In this document: piece by piece, positions 9,893 to 19,587 of the stretch
Layout of the letters: the number at the start of each line of letters is the position of its first letter
How positions within the stretch are numbered: position 1 is the first letter of the stretch
NCBI GenBank assembly: GCA_001931905.2
Contig: MSJI02000711.1
Span: 2,668 to 24,015 of the forward strand
DNA length: 21,348 nucleotides
From: Cladosporium sp. IMV 00045
Lineage: Eukaryota; Ascomycota; Dothideomycetes; Cladosporiales; Cladosporiaceae
Direction: 5' to 3'
Program-made: the position numbers and the translations under genes
Notes under the pieces: model-generated
Seen by the model: the letters and a program-made list of their open reading frames with translations, nothing else
The model's database searches: none
Told to the model about the DNA's origin: nothing

Positions 9893-12800
9893 ATGGATCC
9901 CTTCTCACTTGCCACAGGCGTCCTAGCCCTTGTCGGCACTGTCTTGACCGTCGTCACCAAAGTCAATGAACACGTCTCCAGCGTCAGGGCGGCCTCGAGC
10001 GATGCGCAAGCCTTCTGTGCTGAGCTCGACTTACTCAGGAACATTCTCACCAGGCTGAAAAGGATTCTGGACAATGGCACGTTGCCACAAGACCGCTTTG
10101 ACAAGGATTCAATCCTGGTAGTCAGCCTTCGTGCGTGCAAAAACCAGCTCGACGCGATGCAGACCAAATTCGAGGTCGTGTCGCAGAGCCGGAGAAAGAG
10201 GCTCCTTTGGCCTTTTGATCGAGAAGAGCATGTCAAAAACCTTGAAGCTGTTCGCAATGTCTCGCATCTGTTGCATTTTAGCTTGTCGGTTACTGGCTGG
10301 TAGGGTCTCTATGCTCACACCTCTACAAGCAATTGCCGATCCGCTGATGACTGGGTCAGTGAAATGATCTCCAAGAACTTGGAAGGGTTCCAGACGATGC
10401 TCAATTCTCAGTTGCAAGCACTACAAGGCTTGGCTGCAGTAGATCGGACCGTGAAAGGTGAAGTGTTTCCCATCTGTACCCGGTGTTCTGTCTGCTCACT
10501 GTCTTCATGTTAGACTTTGTCCAGAGTGAAGAGGAAAGACGAGATTTAGCAGCTATAGAAGAGCGACTATCCTCGTACAGCTTCACGGATCAACATGACC
10601 GACACGCCGCCATCAAGGAGGCACGCATACCGGGCACGGGTGGCTGGCTCCTTCGCTCCGAGAAGTTTCGCAGATGGTGTGACAAGCCAGACACGCCAAG
10701 GATTCTCTGGTGCACTGGTATACCTGGCTCTGGAAAATCTGTATTGGCGTGAGTATCTTACATTTGTTTCCGTCAGACTTCTGCCGGACCGCTAACCGCG
10801 CATATCCGTGACAAGCTCTCACGTTGTTGATTACCTGTACCAGACGGCACCGTCTCCAGCATATGTTGTTACCTTCGTTTACTTTGACTACCAGAAGGCA
10901 GATCCGCAGCCAGCACAGACGCTTATAGTCAGCCTCTTACGTCAAATCGTTGGTCAATATTGGCCGAATCTACCCAGTGCCCACAAATTGTGGTTTCAAA
11001 AGGTCATCAAAGCCCACAGCCTCGACTTCGCTGATCTTGAAGAGAATTTTTTGTCGCTGTTATCGCACATGGAAAGGTGCTACATTGCAGTTGACGCCCT
11101 GGACGAAAGCGGGTTGGCGGATGATAGGGCAGAATTGCTTACGCTCCTAAAGAAACTCGCTGGCATTCCATCTGCGCGACTCTTCGTCACAAGCCGAACA
11201 GGTATTACTGATATACAATTGGCGTTCGAAGATGCAGAGGAAGTGCAGGTTGAAGCTGATGAGCACGACCTGAGGATTTGTCTCGAGACGCTCATTGATC
11301 GGTCGAGCTCGCGGCAGTGGATCAAGACCAGTGACCGGAAATCTGTGGTCAACTCGATCATTCAAAGATCGCATGGAATGTTAGTACTCGCGAAAGTTGA
11401 GACTGCATCATCACAGTTTGACTGACTGAATACACTTCCAGGTTTCTTTTGCCTGTGCTGCAGCTGAAGCAATTGCTGAACGAGCCCAGCTGGGGCTTGA
11501 TGAAGAAGAGCCTGCAAAGCCAACCTCAGGACTTGCCCAGTACGTTCCGAGAGTACCTGCGCCGCCTCGGAGACCCCTGCACATCTTCCCGGGCTCATTT
11601 GGCCTGGAAGGCTCTTGTTTGGCTCACATTCACCAGAGCGCCTCTCAGTCCAGAAAGGCTTCAGGAAGCACTTTCCATCCAGCCTCATAGCACAGGCCTA
11701 GATTCGGGCTTCGTCTCGCCAATGTCCTGTATACTCGAGTGTTGTCTCGGTCTGGTCATTGTTGATGGGCACGCCCAAGCAGTTCGTCTTGTGCATTTCT
11801 CCTTGCAAGAGTATCTAAGAACGCATATCCCCACGATCTACCCCTCCGGCCTCGAGGAGCTAGCCCTTGATTGCTTCACATACTGCTATTTCCATGACTT
11901 CTCCCAGAGCCCCTGCGCCAACGAGGAAGGCATTGTAGCCAGGCTCCGTCAATACCCATTCCTAGCATACTTCGCAACCCATTGGCGAGCCCACACGTTA
12001 GCCTGCTCCGACAGTCCCCGCGTACAAGCAGCACTTATCAACCTCCTGTCCTCGGACCCTCACCGCGCCAACCTCTCTCAGATGTTTCGCTTCGTTGGCG
12101 GCTACCGCGAGCATTACTACGCAGCCAGAGAAGCAGCTAGCGTCCATGCTCTCCACGTGCTCGCCTCCCTTGGCCACCTAGAAATCTTCAAGAAAGCCCT
12201 CGCTCCTCACATGGATAAGCTCAACTTGCAGACCTCCCTCGTTGGCTCCACACCCATCATCCTCGCTGCTTCCGCCGGCCATGTAGAAATATCTCGCTAT
12301 CTGCGTGAATGCGGCGCAGATCCGTATATCCCCAACTGGTACGGCAATGCCCTGCACTGCGCCGCTGAGGCCAACAACCCATCAACTATCACGCTTCTTC
12401 TCGACTTCGGCATGGATATAGAGTCCCGCACCGCACACGGCGCAACGGTACTGTGTTGCACGACAGATAATGATGCAGCAGGCGCTGCTGCGGTGCTCCT
12501 CTCCCGAGGCGCAGACCCTATGAACCTTCACTTGAAACGACACACCAATCTCCTCATCGAAGCAGTGGAAGATCATTGTCCGCGCGTCGTCAAGCTTGTT
12601 TTATCACGACAATGCGTGGACATCGAGGCGGTTGGCGGGCAATTTGGACTCACGGCCTTGCGCACTGCGACGTTGCTCCTGCAGAGTGCAGATATTATCC
12701 TCTTGCTGGCTGAAGCTACTGCTAATGCTGCTGAATCGAGTCTTCACAGACGTGTTGTTGATAAATTGCAAAGAGTTCCCATCGCAATGCATGAGAACGT

Positions 12801-12954
12801 CGGCGCGTGGTTGATGGAATTGTTTCGGAAGGAGGGGTGGGAGGGGGTGAAAGATAAGATAGTGTCGATACTGGAAGAGGCGGAGGGGGCTAGCAGGTTT
12901 GCTGAGCTGTCTGTGGAGGGTTGTGAGGATGGGGCAGGGATCGAGGCTGCATAG
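9893..12954 (+). CDS. STAND/NLR receptor: HeLo-like N-terminus, NACHT, ankyrin repeats (938 aa)
   Basis: Exons are 9893-10299, 10360-10457, 10514-10748, 10816-11379 and 11442-12954. All four introns (56-67 bp) are GT-AG and preserve frame. The ATG at 9893 opens a helical N-terminal domain, MDPFSLATGVLALVGTVLTV, of the kind called fungal N-terminal STAND / HeLo-like. A linker (GCEMISKNLEGFQTMLNSQL) follows, then NACHT: Walker A GIPGSGKS at residues 237-244, Walker B CYIAVDALDES at 335-345, and LFVTSRTG just after. VRLVHFSLQEYL (about 549-560) is the motif common after NACHT in fungal ankyrin NLRs. Four to five ankyrin-like units span roughly 670-840 (STPIILAASAGHVEISRYL, NALHCAAE, GADP). Such proteins sense non-self or stress through the repeats and oligomerise by NTP binding. 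No ligand can be deduced. The gene lacks lesions and RIP-type stops. Confidence 0.85.
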
Positions 12955-12971
12955 CTTCTTCACCATGCAGC

Positions 12972-13250
12972 TTAGTGGCCACGTAGATCCTTTGAGAGGT
13001 GTATTTGCACCGTTGGATTGAAGTCAGCGCTTAGGACCTCCTGTATCGTTTGCTGATCTAAATTGTCCGGGCTCAGCTGCGCACCATTATCAATGAGCAT
13101 TTGCACCATTAGTTCATGCTTTACTTCGAGAATAGTCTTTAAGTAGGCAGTGTATGGCGAAGACAGGGCTTGAGTCAAATTGTACAAAACATAAAGTCGA
13201 GGTCCCAGTGCAGGGGCTTCTTGAAACGTCATGAACGCTTTACATGGCAT
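12972..13250 (-). pseudogene. Ankyrin-like gene fragment, convergent with the NLR
   Basis: A 92-codon frame from ATG 13250 to a stop at 12972 contains YLKTILEVKHELMVQMLIDN and then GAQLSPDNLDQQT, a spacing typical of an ankyrin unit (helix, helix, x-N-G-A). It ends only 17 bp from the stop of the plus-strand NLR. No NACHT or other domain precedes it, and repeat R2 begins about 150 bp upstream, so it is probably the 3' end of a former ankyrin or NLR gene whose front was lost. It could instead be the last exon of a gene I cannot reconstruct, or a chance ORF. Confidence 0.4.
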
Positions 13251-13400
13251 GGTAGTTCAGCGCCAGAAAGGAAACAGTAACTTTAGTTGGTATTCCGCGG
13301 ATGAAAACCTGGATAGAAAAACATCGAAGCACGTTTTAAGTCGCTCGGGAAGGAACAGCCTACACTTGTCCATTGAATCATGATACGATACCAAGTAGAT

Positions 13401-13987
13401 GCGCTCTGGGACCAGCATGCTGGCGAGGGTAGCTGACTCGCGCCCCGTCGCGGTGTAGAAGCCGCGCGCGAAAGCGAGGGGACAGGCCACCGGCGCAGAG
13501 AACTTGTTAAGACACAACCTATATGCTCCTCAGAAGACAGACCACCGTTTCACGGATTTGTTAAGACATGAGGGTTTGCCCTTCCGAGTGACAGGGCCAC
13601 TCTGCGAAGGACTCGTTAAGACGCGAGAATAGGGTTGGTTAGTCGGGTGGGCAAAGGGGCTTCGCCGCTGGCTAGGGCGCTGCCTCGATCCCACACGGCG
13701 AGACATGGTCGGCCTCGACGAGGGAGACCTTGCGAGGTAACGCGAAACGGCTTTGGCCGCGGGGCGTGGCGCGCAATGGCGGCGACGGCGGACACCGTCT
13801 GCGTGGCTCGAAAAGACGGATGCGCATGTCGTACACAAAGAGAAGGAAGCCGCTGGCCCACTCGTACTGGGAGCCTTGCTCCTCATACAAGGTGGTATCG
13901 CCACCAGCGGAACCTTTGCTGTGTGCTTAAGGAGTAAATCTCAAGATAAGGGCTGACGCTTTGGAATATAGGCGGGCCCGAGATAGG
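13401..13987 (+). repeat. Dispersed repeat R2, right copy of R1 (about 587 bp)
   Basis: Same content and order as R1 at 3431-4046, with small deletions: about 20 bp are missing near the start (GACCAGCATGCTGGCGAGGG against a longer R1 version) and a few bases in the sub-repeats. Orientation is the same. Differences are largely C/T and G/A. Flanks are unrelated, so the ends are reasonably sharp. Together R1 and R2 enclose a 9.35-kb segment containing the first hAT relic, the HET gene, the LINE relic, the NLR gene and the ankyrin fragment. Confidence 0.8.
13480..13627 (+). repeat. Tandem ~55-bp sub-repeats inside R2
   Basis: These units correspond to those at 3534-3690. The GTTAAGAC cores are at 13506, 13560 and 13615 (spacings 54 and 55 bp), each preceded by GACAG...CAC and a short GC-rich core. 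Unit number is the same as in R1, so the array predates the separation of the copies. Confidence 0.7.
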
Positions 13988-14224
13988 GGGTCTCCTTGAT
14001 GGGGGACATGCCTCGACCCTATTGCAATCTTGAGGGCCGAAGGCATGTCGCTGACCCCGCAGAAGGTGATGTCTTCTCGACCAGCAACAGCGCGGAAACC
14101 ACCGAGCCAATCGGAAGTACCGCCGAATACCACCTGTCTCCAATCGGGGGGCGAGACAGACAGAACGACAAAGCAACCGGGATAGAGAAGCACACGGTAA
14201 CACTGCGCCAGAGAGTACACCGAC

Positions 14225-14308
14225 AGTCATGTGCAAAAAATATGACATGTTCATGTCATGTGCAGTGGAGAAAAATCATGTTCATGTTCATGTCGTGTCA
14301 TGTGCAGT
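14225..14308. repeat. Left subterminal repeats of the hAT element
   Basis: Short copies of CATGTTCATGTCATGTGCAG occur about three times (TCATGTGCA at 14227, CATGTTCATGTCATGTGCAG near 14246-14265, TTCATGTCGTGTCATGTGCA near 14286-14305). The inverse motif occurs at the other end of the element, which supports a role as binding sites. Confidence 0.65.
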
Positions 14309-14380
14309 GAGAAGGAGAGAGCCTTGGCATCATGACCGAGTAGTCGAACAATGCACGATTTGAGCTACGAAAACTAAGAT

Positions 14381-16491
14381 CTACGTGCCGCAATCCTTCT
14401 CTGATAATGGAGACTTTTCGAATTCAGCAGCTCGGATCATGAAGTCACCTTCGACCACACCGGTGACCTGCCAATGTTTCAGGCATTCTAATGCCTCGAT
14501 AATCGGCGTGCTCAGCTGCGATCGAGACCGCGAGATAGTACGCCTTGCGCCGCTGAACACACGTTCAGACTCCGCGCTCATCGAGGGCGCGCTGAGCACA
14601 TCAAGAGCATGTTGCGAAAGCAGCGGATAGGCCTCCTGCTGTGAGGGTTGGATCCACCACTGGATCACCGACTTCGCTGTAAAGTCTAGATTGTCAGGCG
14701 CGGCCGCGATGAAGCGCTCGAATTCGTCCAAAAGACCTGCACCTTTGCTCTGTTGCTTTTTCTGAATCGACAACTGCCAACGAGCAAAAGGGTCCAGTTC
14801 CCGAGCTTCAAGCCCTGGCTCGTGGCTCATAGCCGTCACTTCAGCATTTTGATGGTCGAGCCGTTTATACCACAGTGCTCTAGCCCGCTGGATGCCTTCT
14901 TGGACCCACTTCTGCTTCCATGCCGCGGTGAGATAGTTCTTGCGCTTGTTAGGGTGCAATAAGATTGCGGTGACGTAGGCCGCGGAGTGATCGATGAGTT
15001 TGTAGTACTTGTCGAAGGCGTACCAACATGTCATCAGACTCTGAAGAAGCTCTGGATTGCTGCGGTATTTATCCTTGCATTCGCCCAGGTGGGTGGCGAG
15101 AAAGTCCATGGTCTCTTGCACAGCGTCCAGTGTCACTTCACCGCCCTCCAACTTCCTGCAAGCGATCTTGAATGGCACAAGGATGTCGATGGTGATCTTG
15201 ATAAGGTCCCATTATCTTGTAGAGAGCTCGAAGTCAGCCAATTCGTTCGGGTTGTTGTGGATGAGTTGGCTGTAAGAGTCGCGTAGCCGATAAGCGCCGT
15301 CGAATTCATCGAACCAACTGTGCCACGGTCGTTCGGTTGGTGCAGAGAGCGTCCAGCAAGACGCTTGAACTCTTGGAACAACCTATCCGACTTGCGTAGG
15401 TACGCTCCGAAAGCGTGTACTTTTTGATGCGGGGTCACAGTAATCCAGCCGCCCTCTGTGCCCCGGCGTGATAGTATTGCGATCTCTTCATCGACCTCGC
15501 TCCCACGTAGATCGGCTTGTCGTAAGGCTTCCTCGACAGCCTCGTTGTCCTTCGCGAATAGGAACGCTTGCATCGGGAGATTAATGATATGACCAGCGCA
15601 GCGCAACCTTCCTTCCACGGCGTCCCAATCTGAGCCGAGGGAATCCGAAAGGGCGCGGCACATGGTGTCGTTGCATGTAGCATTGTCGGTCGTCGTGTAC
15701 CCAAGCAAATTCTTAATGCCATAAACATCTAGCACACGGATCACTTCTGCAGCGACAAGGGACCCAGCGTGGCCGTCCGGCATCTCGGCGAGCGAAAGTA
15801 ATGCTTTGCGTGCTGATCCATCATCATGTAGCCAGTGCGCGGTAACAGCCTGCAATTCCTTGCGGTTCGGTGAGTGCCAGGTATCAGTGGTCAGGTGGAT
15901 CTTACTCCTGCTCTGGCGAAGGAGACCCGCAAGCTCTATACGTCTCGCCTCGAAGGTTCGCTTGACATGATTTGCTGTCGTTGTCGGAGAGTCCCACAGG
16001 GATGTCGTGGCCATGTAGTTAGCGGCATGTATGAGAGTGTTCATCTCTGGCCAGCAAGGTAGCCGCAGGGGAAGGTCTCGACGAACGATCAGCCGGAGGA
16101 CTGCCTGCTGAATGCGACCCTTGTTGGCTACACTTCTGAGAAGATCGCGAATCTCAGATTCCGCTTTCTTGTCTTTCACGAGCCTCTGGTCTCCGAACAT
16201 AGTTGTCAGATCTTGCTGCTTGGTTTTCTTTATAGCGCCCGGCTCAGTCTCCTCTAAGAGCAGGCCATGTTGCCGCTCCAAGTGCCAGCGGATGCCAGTA
16301 GTGCTAACCACAGAGTAGCCCTCGCGCAAACAGTACCAGATCCTCCTTCCAGCCGCATTCCTCATGGACTCCACACCCGGTATAGGCTTCCGCGAGTGCT
16401 CCCAGAGCAGCGGATTGAGATTTCTTCCATGCTTCCTCTTGCGCGAACTGGTGCCGCTAGTTTCATCGTCAGACAAGCTTGACGTTGTCAT
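14381..16491 (-). pseudogene. hAT transposase, full-length but interrupted by one frameshift and one stop
   Basis: From ATG 16491 (MTTSSLSDDETSG, after an in-frame TAA further upstream) the order is: a BED-like finger (RRIWYCLREGYSVVSTTGIR, HLERQH) in which the expected second Cys is not present; the first Asp block (IHLTTDTWHSPNRKE); the second (GYTTTDNATCNDTMCRAL); and RCAGHIINL. Near 15323-15331 the frame shifts inside what should be an N-D-x-R-W motif. The continuing frame reads SWFDEFDGAYRLRDSYSQLI, meets a TAA at 15213-15215 (a CAA-to-TAA change would fit), then DLIKITIDIL and a clean 260 codons. These end with the dimerisation domain: VIQWWIQ, AYPLLSQHALDVLS and SAESERVFSGARR, with the catalytic Glu region kept. 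Only two lesions in about 700 codons suggest recent inactivation. Confidence 0.85.
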
Positions 16492-16710
16492 AGCGGTGGC
16501 GGAAGAGCTGCTACCAGGCGCCAAAGATGTCTCGGTTTAGCGGGCAAAGGGGCGACAGCGACGAAAGACCTTATTGGCTCGGGCGTCATGCACGGGCTCC
16601 GATCTACTACACCTTTCTAGAAGCCTTCTAGCGGGGTTCGCGCATATGTAATCCTGTGAAGTCGGGGCTTCGAGCTACCTCCGACACAAGCATGAACCTG
16701 GCTATAATTG

Positions 16711-16782
16711 CACATATGAACATGTTCATGTCCAGACGCGCTATGTTCATGTCATGTCGCATCAATGCACATGACATGACAT
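16711..16782. repeat. Right subterminal repeats of the hAT element
   Basis: The stretch contains CACATATGAACATGTTCATG, CTATGTTCATGTCATGTC and ATGCACATGACATGACATA, the inverse of the motifs at the left end. It ends at the TA (16782-16783) that marks the start of the neighbouring MITE. Confidence 0.65.
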
Positions 16783-16783
16783 A

Positions 16784-17455
16784 GAAGCTTTCCAATCGTG
16801 GGGCACATCCAGCCGTCGGGCACAGTCACTTTTTGCAGCAGCTTCACCAAAAAGTGACTTATGAATTATTCACTGTAGCTCGCTCAAAACATGGTTTATC
16901 CAGCTGATCAGTAACGCGTTAGAAAGCCCTTAATTAGATCTATCATCACATGAACATCGATATTGTCATCAAGCTCGGTATTACGATGGTCATTTGGGCT
17001 GCGAAATCCCATAACTTTTGCCAGGCCTTGGCGCTGTTTTTGGTGAGGAATTCCGTCGACCTCTTCAACCAACACTCTACCATTTCACCATGCGATACTA
17101 AGCCGTCCATATGCTTGGATGATATCTTCATGGTAAGAAGATTTTGTTCCATACAAGATTGTTTAATTTGGATATGTAACTACTAAATAATAAAGTGTTC
17201 AAAAAGTCGACTTTTTGGTGTGAAAAAGGCCGATCTACATTACGCGACTTTATTTGGCAGTCAACATAGATACAGACCAGGTATTCGCTGTGATGATAGA
17301 GCTACCTAAAGGCTACTCGTCGCGTTACTAATCAATCGAAAAAGCCTTGTTTTAAACAAGATATTGTCAATAATCCATAAGTCACTTTTTAGTAAAGCTG
17401 CTGCAAAAAGTAACTGTACCCGACAGCTGGATGTGCCCCACGATTGGAAAGCTTC
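16784..17455. mobile_element. 672-bp MITE-like element with ~80-bp terminal inverted repeats and TA ends
   Basis: The left end (from GAAGCTTTCCAATCGTGGGG) and the reverse complement of the right end are nearly identical for about 80 bp, with weaker similarity out to about 140 bp. TA flanks both sides (16782-16783 and 17456-17457), as expected for a non-autonomous Tc1-mariner derivative. Each inverted repeat itself holds a hairpin, AGTCACTTTTT...AAAAAGTGACT, with an 11-bp stem and a loop of about 14 bases. Near the right side a perfect AAAAAGTCGACTTTTT palindrome occurs (about 17200-17220). No transposase motif is visible. The only coding potential is the 68-codon frame listed separately. Confidence 0.8.
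16946..17152 (-). other. 68-codon open frame inside the MITE, possible captured gene fragment
   Basis: The minus-strand frame starts MEQNLLTMKISSKHMDGLVS, continues with EFLTKNSAKAWQKLWDFAAQ, and stops at 16946. Its composition looks protein-like and it has no stop, although the surrounding DNA is AT-rich. I do not recognise a family. It may be a piece of a host gene picked up by the element, a remnant of the parent transposase, or chance. Confidence 0.3.
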
Positions 17456-17457
17456 TA

Positions 17458-17510
17458 GAAGTCTTAGACAGTCCGTGCACGCGGACAGTTAATGCACGCG
17501 TCCCGCGTCG
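17458..17510. repeat. Left terminal inverted repeat of element B
   Basis: Begins directly after the TA at 17456-17457 and pairs with 19537-19587. It contains the internal near-palindrome GTCCGTGCACGCGGAC, typical of a transposase-binding end. Confidence 0.9.
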
Positions 17511-17732
17511 TATTTAGCATGATGTTCTCAGTATTAACTCTGCTAGTCTAGCTTAACATTGCTTAAAATCCAAGTCGCAGACTCTTTAATGCGTTGTTAA
17601 TCATCTTATTAAATTTTAGTCTAATAGATGCTGTGGTACACGAAGAGTTCTCCCCGACCTCGATCTAAGCTACTTTGCTCCATCTATAGCATTTGGAGGC
17701 TGCTCTATAATTATAGGCTCTATAGGTGCCTA

Positions 17733-19487
17733 TTACTTCTTTAGTCTTCCTCTTAGTCTCTTATTTCGAATCTTCAACTCCAATTCAGCCTGTTTCTAAG
17801 CCTTTCTAGCTGCTCTATCTGCTTCCCTTTAAGCCGTCTTTAATGCTTTAGCTGCCTTACGAGCAGCTTGAGCTATAGCTCTCTCATCACGCCTCCTCTA
17901 AGCTTCCTACTCCTTCCTAGCCTTCGTGAGAGCCCTCTCTTAGGCCCTCTACTCTTTATCCTCTCGCTCTTACTCCTTCTCTCGTTCCTTCTAGCCCTAA
18001 AGCTCGAGAGCAGCTTTCACCTTTCCGGGGCTAAATAGAATCGACCTAGAGCCCTACTTAGCTCTGAACTACTTAATTAGCTTCTTGCTACGCTTTCTCT
18101 TCTTCTCCTCATACCCTAAAGCCTCTATCGCCCCCTATTTACTAACTTTCTTAAGAGTTACCTCTGCCCTGCACTTTTGGAGGTTATTACTAAGCCTCTT
18201 AATAACCTTTTTAGTCTTCCTGTCTACTATCTTATTAACGAGGGTTCTTAGCTTCCTCATCCTAGAAGGAGAGTCCTAATAAGCAGAAGGACTGCTTAAA
18301 AGCCCTCCACTTAGCCCTCTTAGCGTTAGCTCCGTCTAGACGCGTAGCCTAAGCTTGTTAAGTACTAAGGCAGGGTCGAAGGGGAATAAGCTAGTCTTGC
18401 TCCAGCTGGAAGCGACGTTCTTATCCGTGAAGGCCTTATGCTAAGCTAGATAGAAGCATTTAAAGAAATCTCTCTTAGTTATCCTTGTCTAGCCTTCTAA
18501 GAGTCTAGTTTGCTATTCGAGTAGCTAGCTATAATAGGTAGCTAGAGGAGCAAAGCAATAGACATCTAGAGGCTATAGTCTATATGTAGAGTGTAGAGGA
18601 TACATAGCTATAAGGATCTTATATTATTAAGCCCATTCCAGGAATTTCAGAGTGATATGAGATCTATATCCGTTAACAAATAATAGTCTCTAAGCCCTCC
18701 TAGCTTTTCCTTGGGTATTTTTTCCGAATAAGGCCTCCAGCCACTTAAAACCAATCTCGTCGGAAGTCTAGCTATTAGGGGAGGATGTGAACCAAGCTTA
18801 GTGCTCGTTAGAGTTAAAGTCTTAGGCCTATAAGTCTTAAATAGATCTAGAGGTGCCGTTATAGATTAAGAGAGGAGGTAAAGTTGTTCCGTTAGCATAG
18901 ATTGTAGCTATAACTGTGATCTACTCCCTTAATCCATCTTAACTAGCTCCGAGAAGCTTCTTAGAGGCTTTAAGGTCTTTTAGAAAGACCCGCTTAGCCT
19001 TAGTAATCCTTCTAAGAAGAAAGCCCTTCTTATCTATATTATAGGTATTCTCCGGCAGAATCTGATATTCATCTATTTTCTTACTAAGGATGGAAAAGTA
19101 TTGCTTATAGGAAGCTATAGAGTTAGCTTAGTGCCTTTCTAGGTCCAGACTGTTAAGATATCGAGAGTCTAGTTCATCCTTGTGCCTTATAACGAACCGT
19201 AAACACTACTTTCCTCCGGGAGCCCTACCTGCAAGACGGGAAGCCATATTAGCTACGATCGCTAGTGTAGGTGGAAGACATGTATCGCAGAGTTGTTTAA
19301 TGTGCTATATAAGCTGCTGCTCTTACTGGTTGTTGAGAAACCTCTTGTCTTTAGTAGCTTAGGCCCTAGTAGTAGTAACGCCCTTCTATCTCCTACTTAG
19401 AGTCGAACGCTTAAGCCTATACTTTTTTGCGACAGCAGCTATACAAGGTAACTGTGACGAATTTAACTCTGCAAGCGCTGCTTCCAT
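17733..19487 (-). pseudogene. Pogo/Fot1-like transposase relic, heavily RIP-mutated
   Basis: The ancestral ATG corresponds to 19487 (aligned with ATG 687 of element A). The reading runs toward 17733, about 585 codons before decay, a usual size for this family. Recognisable pieces are LPENTYNIDKKGF (NMDEKGF in element A), RITKAKRVFLKDLKA, the TTLPPL-like region near 18860-18880, and a Lys/Arg/Ala-rich tail encoded at about 17740-18030, as in other fungal pogo transposases. Dozens of TAA/TAG codons interrupt it. The exact ancestral stop is uncertain. Confidence 0.8.
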
Positions 19488-19536
19488 TGCTACGATGTTA
19501 GTAGAATGACAAGTAATTAAACGCGTGTTATCCACG

Positions 19537-19587
19537 ACGCGCGACGCGTACATTAACTGTCCGCGTGCACGGACTGTCTAAGACTTC
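19537..19587. repeat. Right terminal inverted repeat of element B
   Basis: Near-perfect reverse complement of 17458-17510, followed by the TA at 19588-19589. Differences between the two ends are mainly transitions. Confidence 0.9.

Larger units (their letters stand above)
14225..16782 (-). mobile_element. hAT-superfamily transposon (second hAT)
   Basis: A hAT transposase lies between two clusters of subterminal repeats built from ATGTTCATGTCATGTGCA and its inverse. The left cluster is 14225-14308 and the right one is 16711-16782. Such clusters are transposase-binding sites in other hAT elements. The exact termini and an 8-bp target duplication could not be fixed, because both ends consist of near-repeats (GTCATGTGCA at 14226-14235 against TGCACATGACATGACA at 16766-16781) and the right end abuts the TA of the adjacent MITE. 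Bounds are therefore approximate. Confidence 0.75.
17458..19587 (-). mobile_element. Complete 2.13-kb pogo/Fot1-like transposon (element B), RIP-decayed
   Basis: Terminal inverted repeats of about 50 bp begin GAAGTCTTAGACAGTCCGTG at 17458 and end with the complementary CACGGACTGTCTAAGACTTC at 19587. They continue inward through CACGCGGACAGTTAATGCAC almost perfectly. TA is present on both sides (17456-17457 and 19588-19589). Inside is a minus-strand transposase relic homologous to element A. TA dinucleotides and TAA/TAG triplets are strongly enriched, fitting RIP (CpA to TpA). Length and structure match Fot1/pogo elements. Confidence 0.9.

Noticed and set aside
4047..13400. Giant Starship-type element carrying HET/NLR cargo
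   Set aside because: HET and NLR genes are typical cargo, but no tyrosine-recombinase (DUF3435) captain gene is present in the window, so there is no direct support.
18085..18279. 64-codon plus-strand ORF MLRFLFFSSYPKAS in element B
   Set aside because: Antisense of the RIP-mutated transposase tail. Its Leu/Phe-rich composition comes from the complementary Lys/Glu-rich coding strand.
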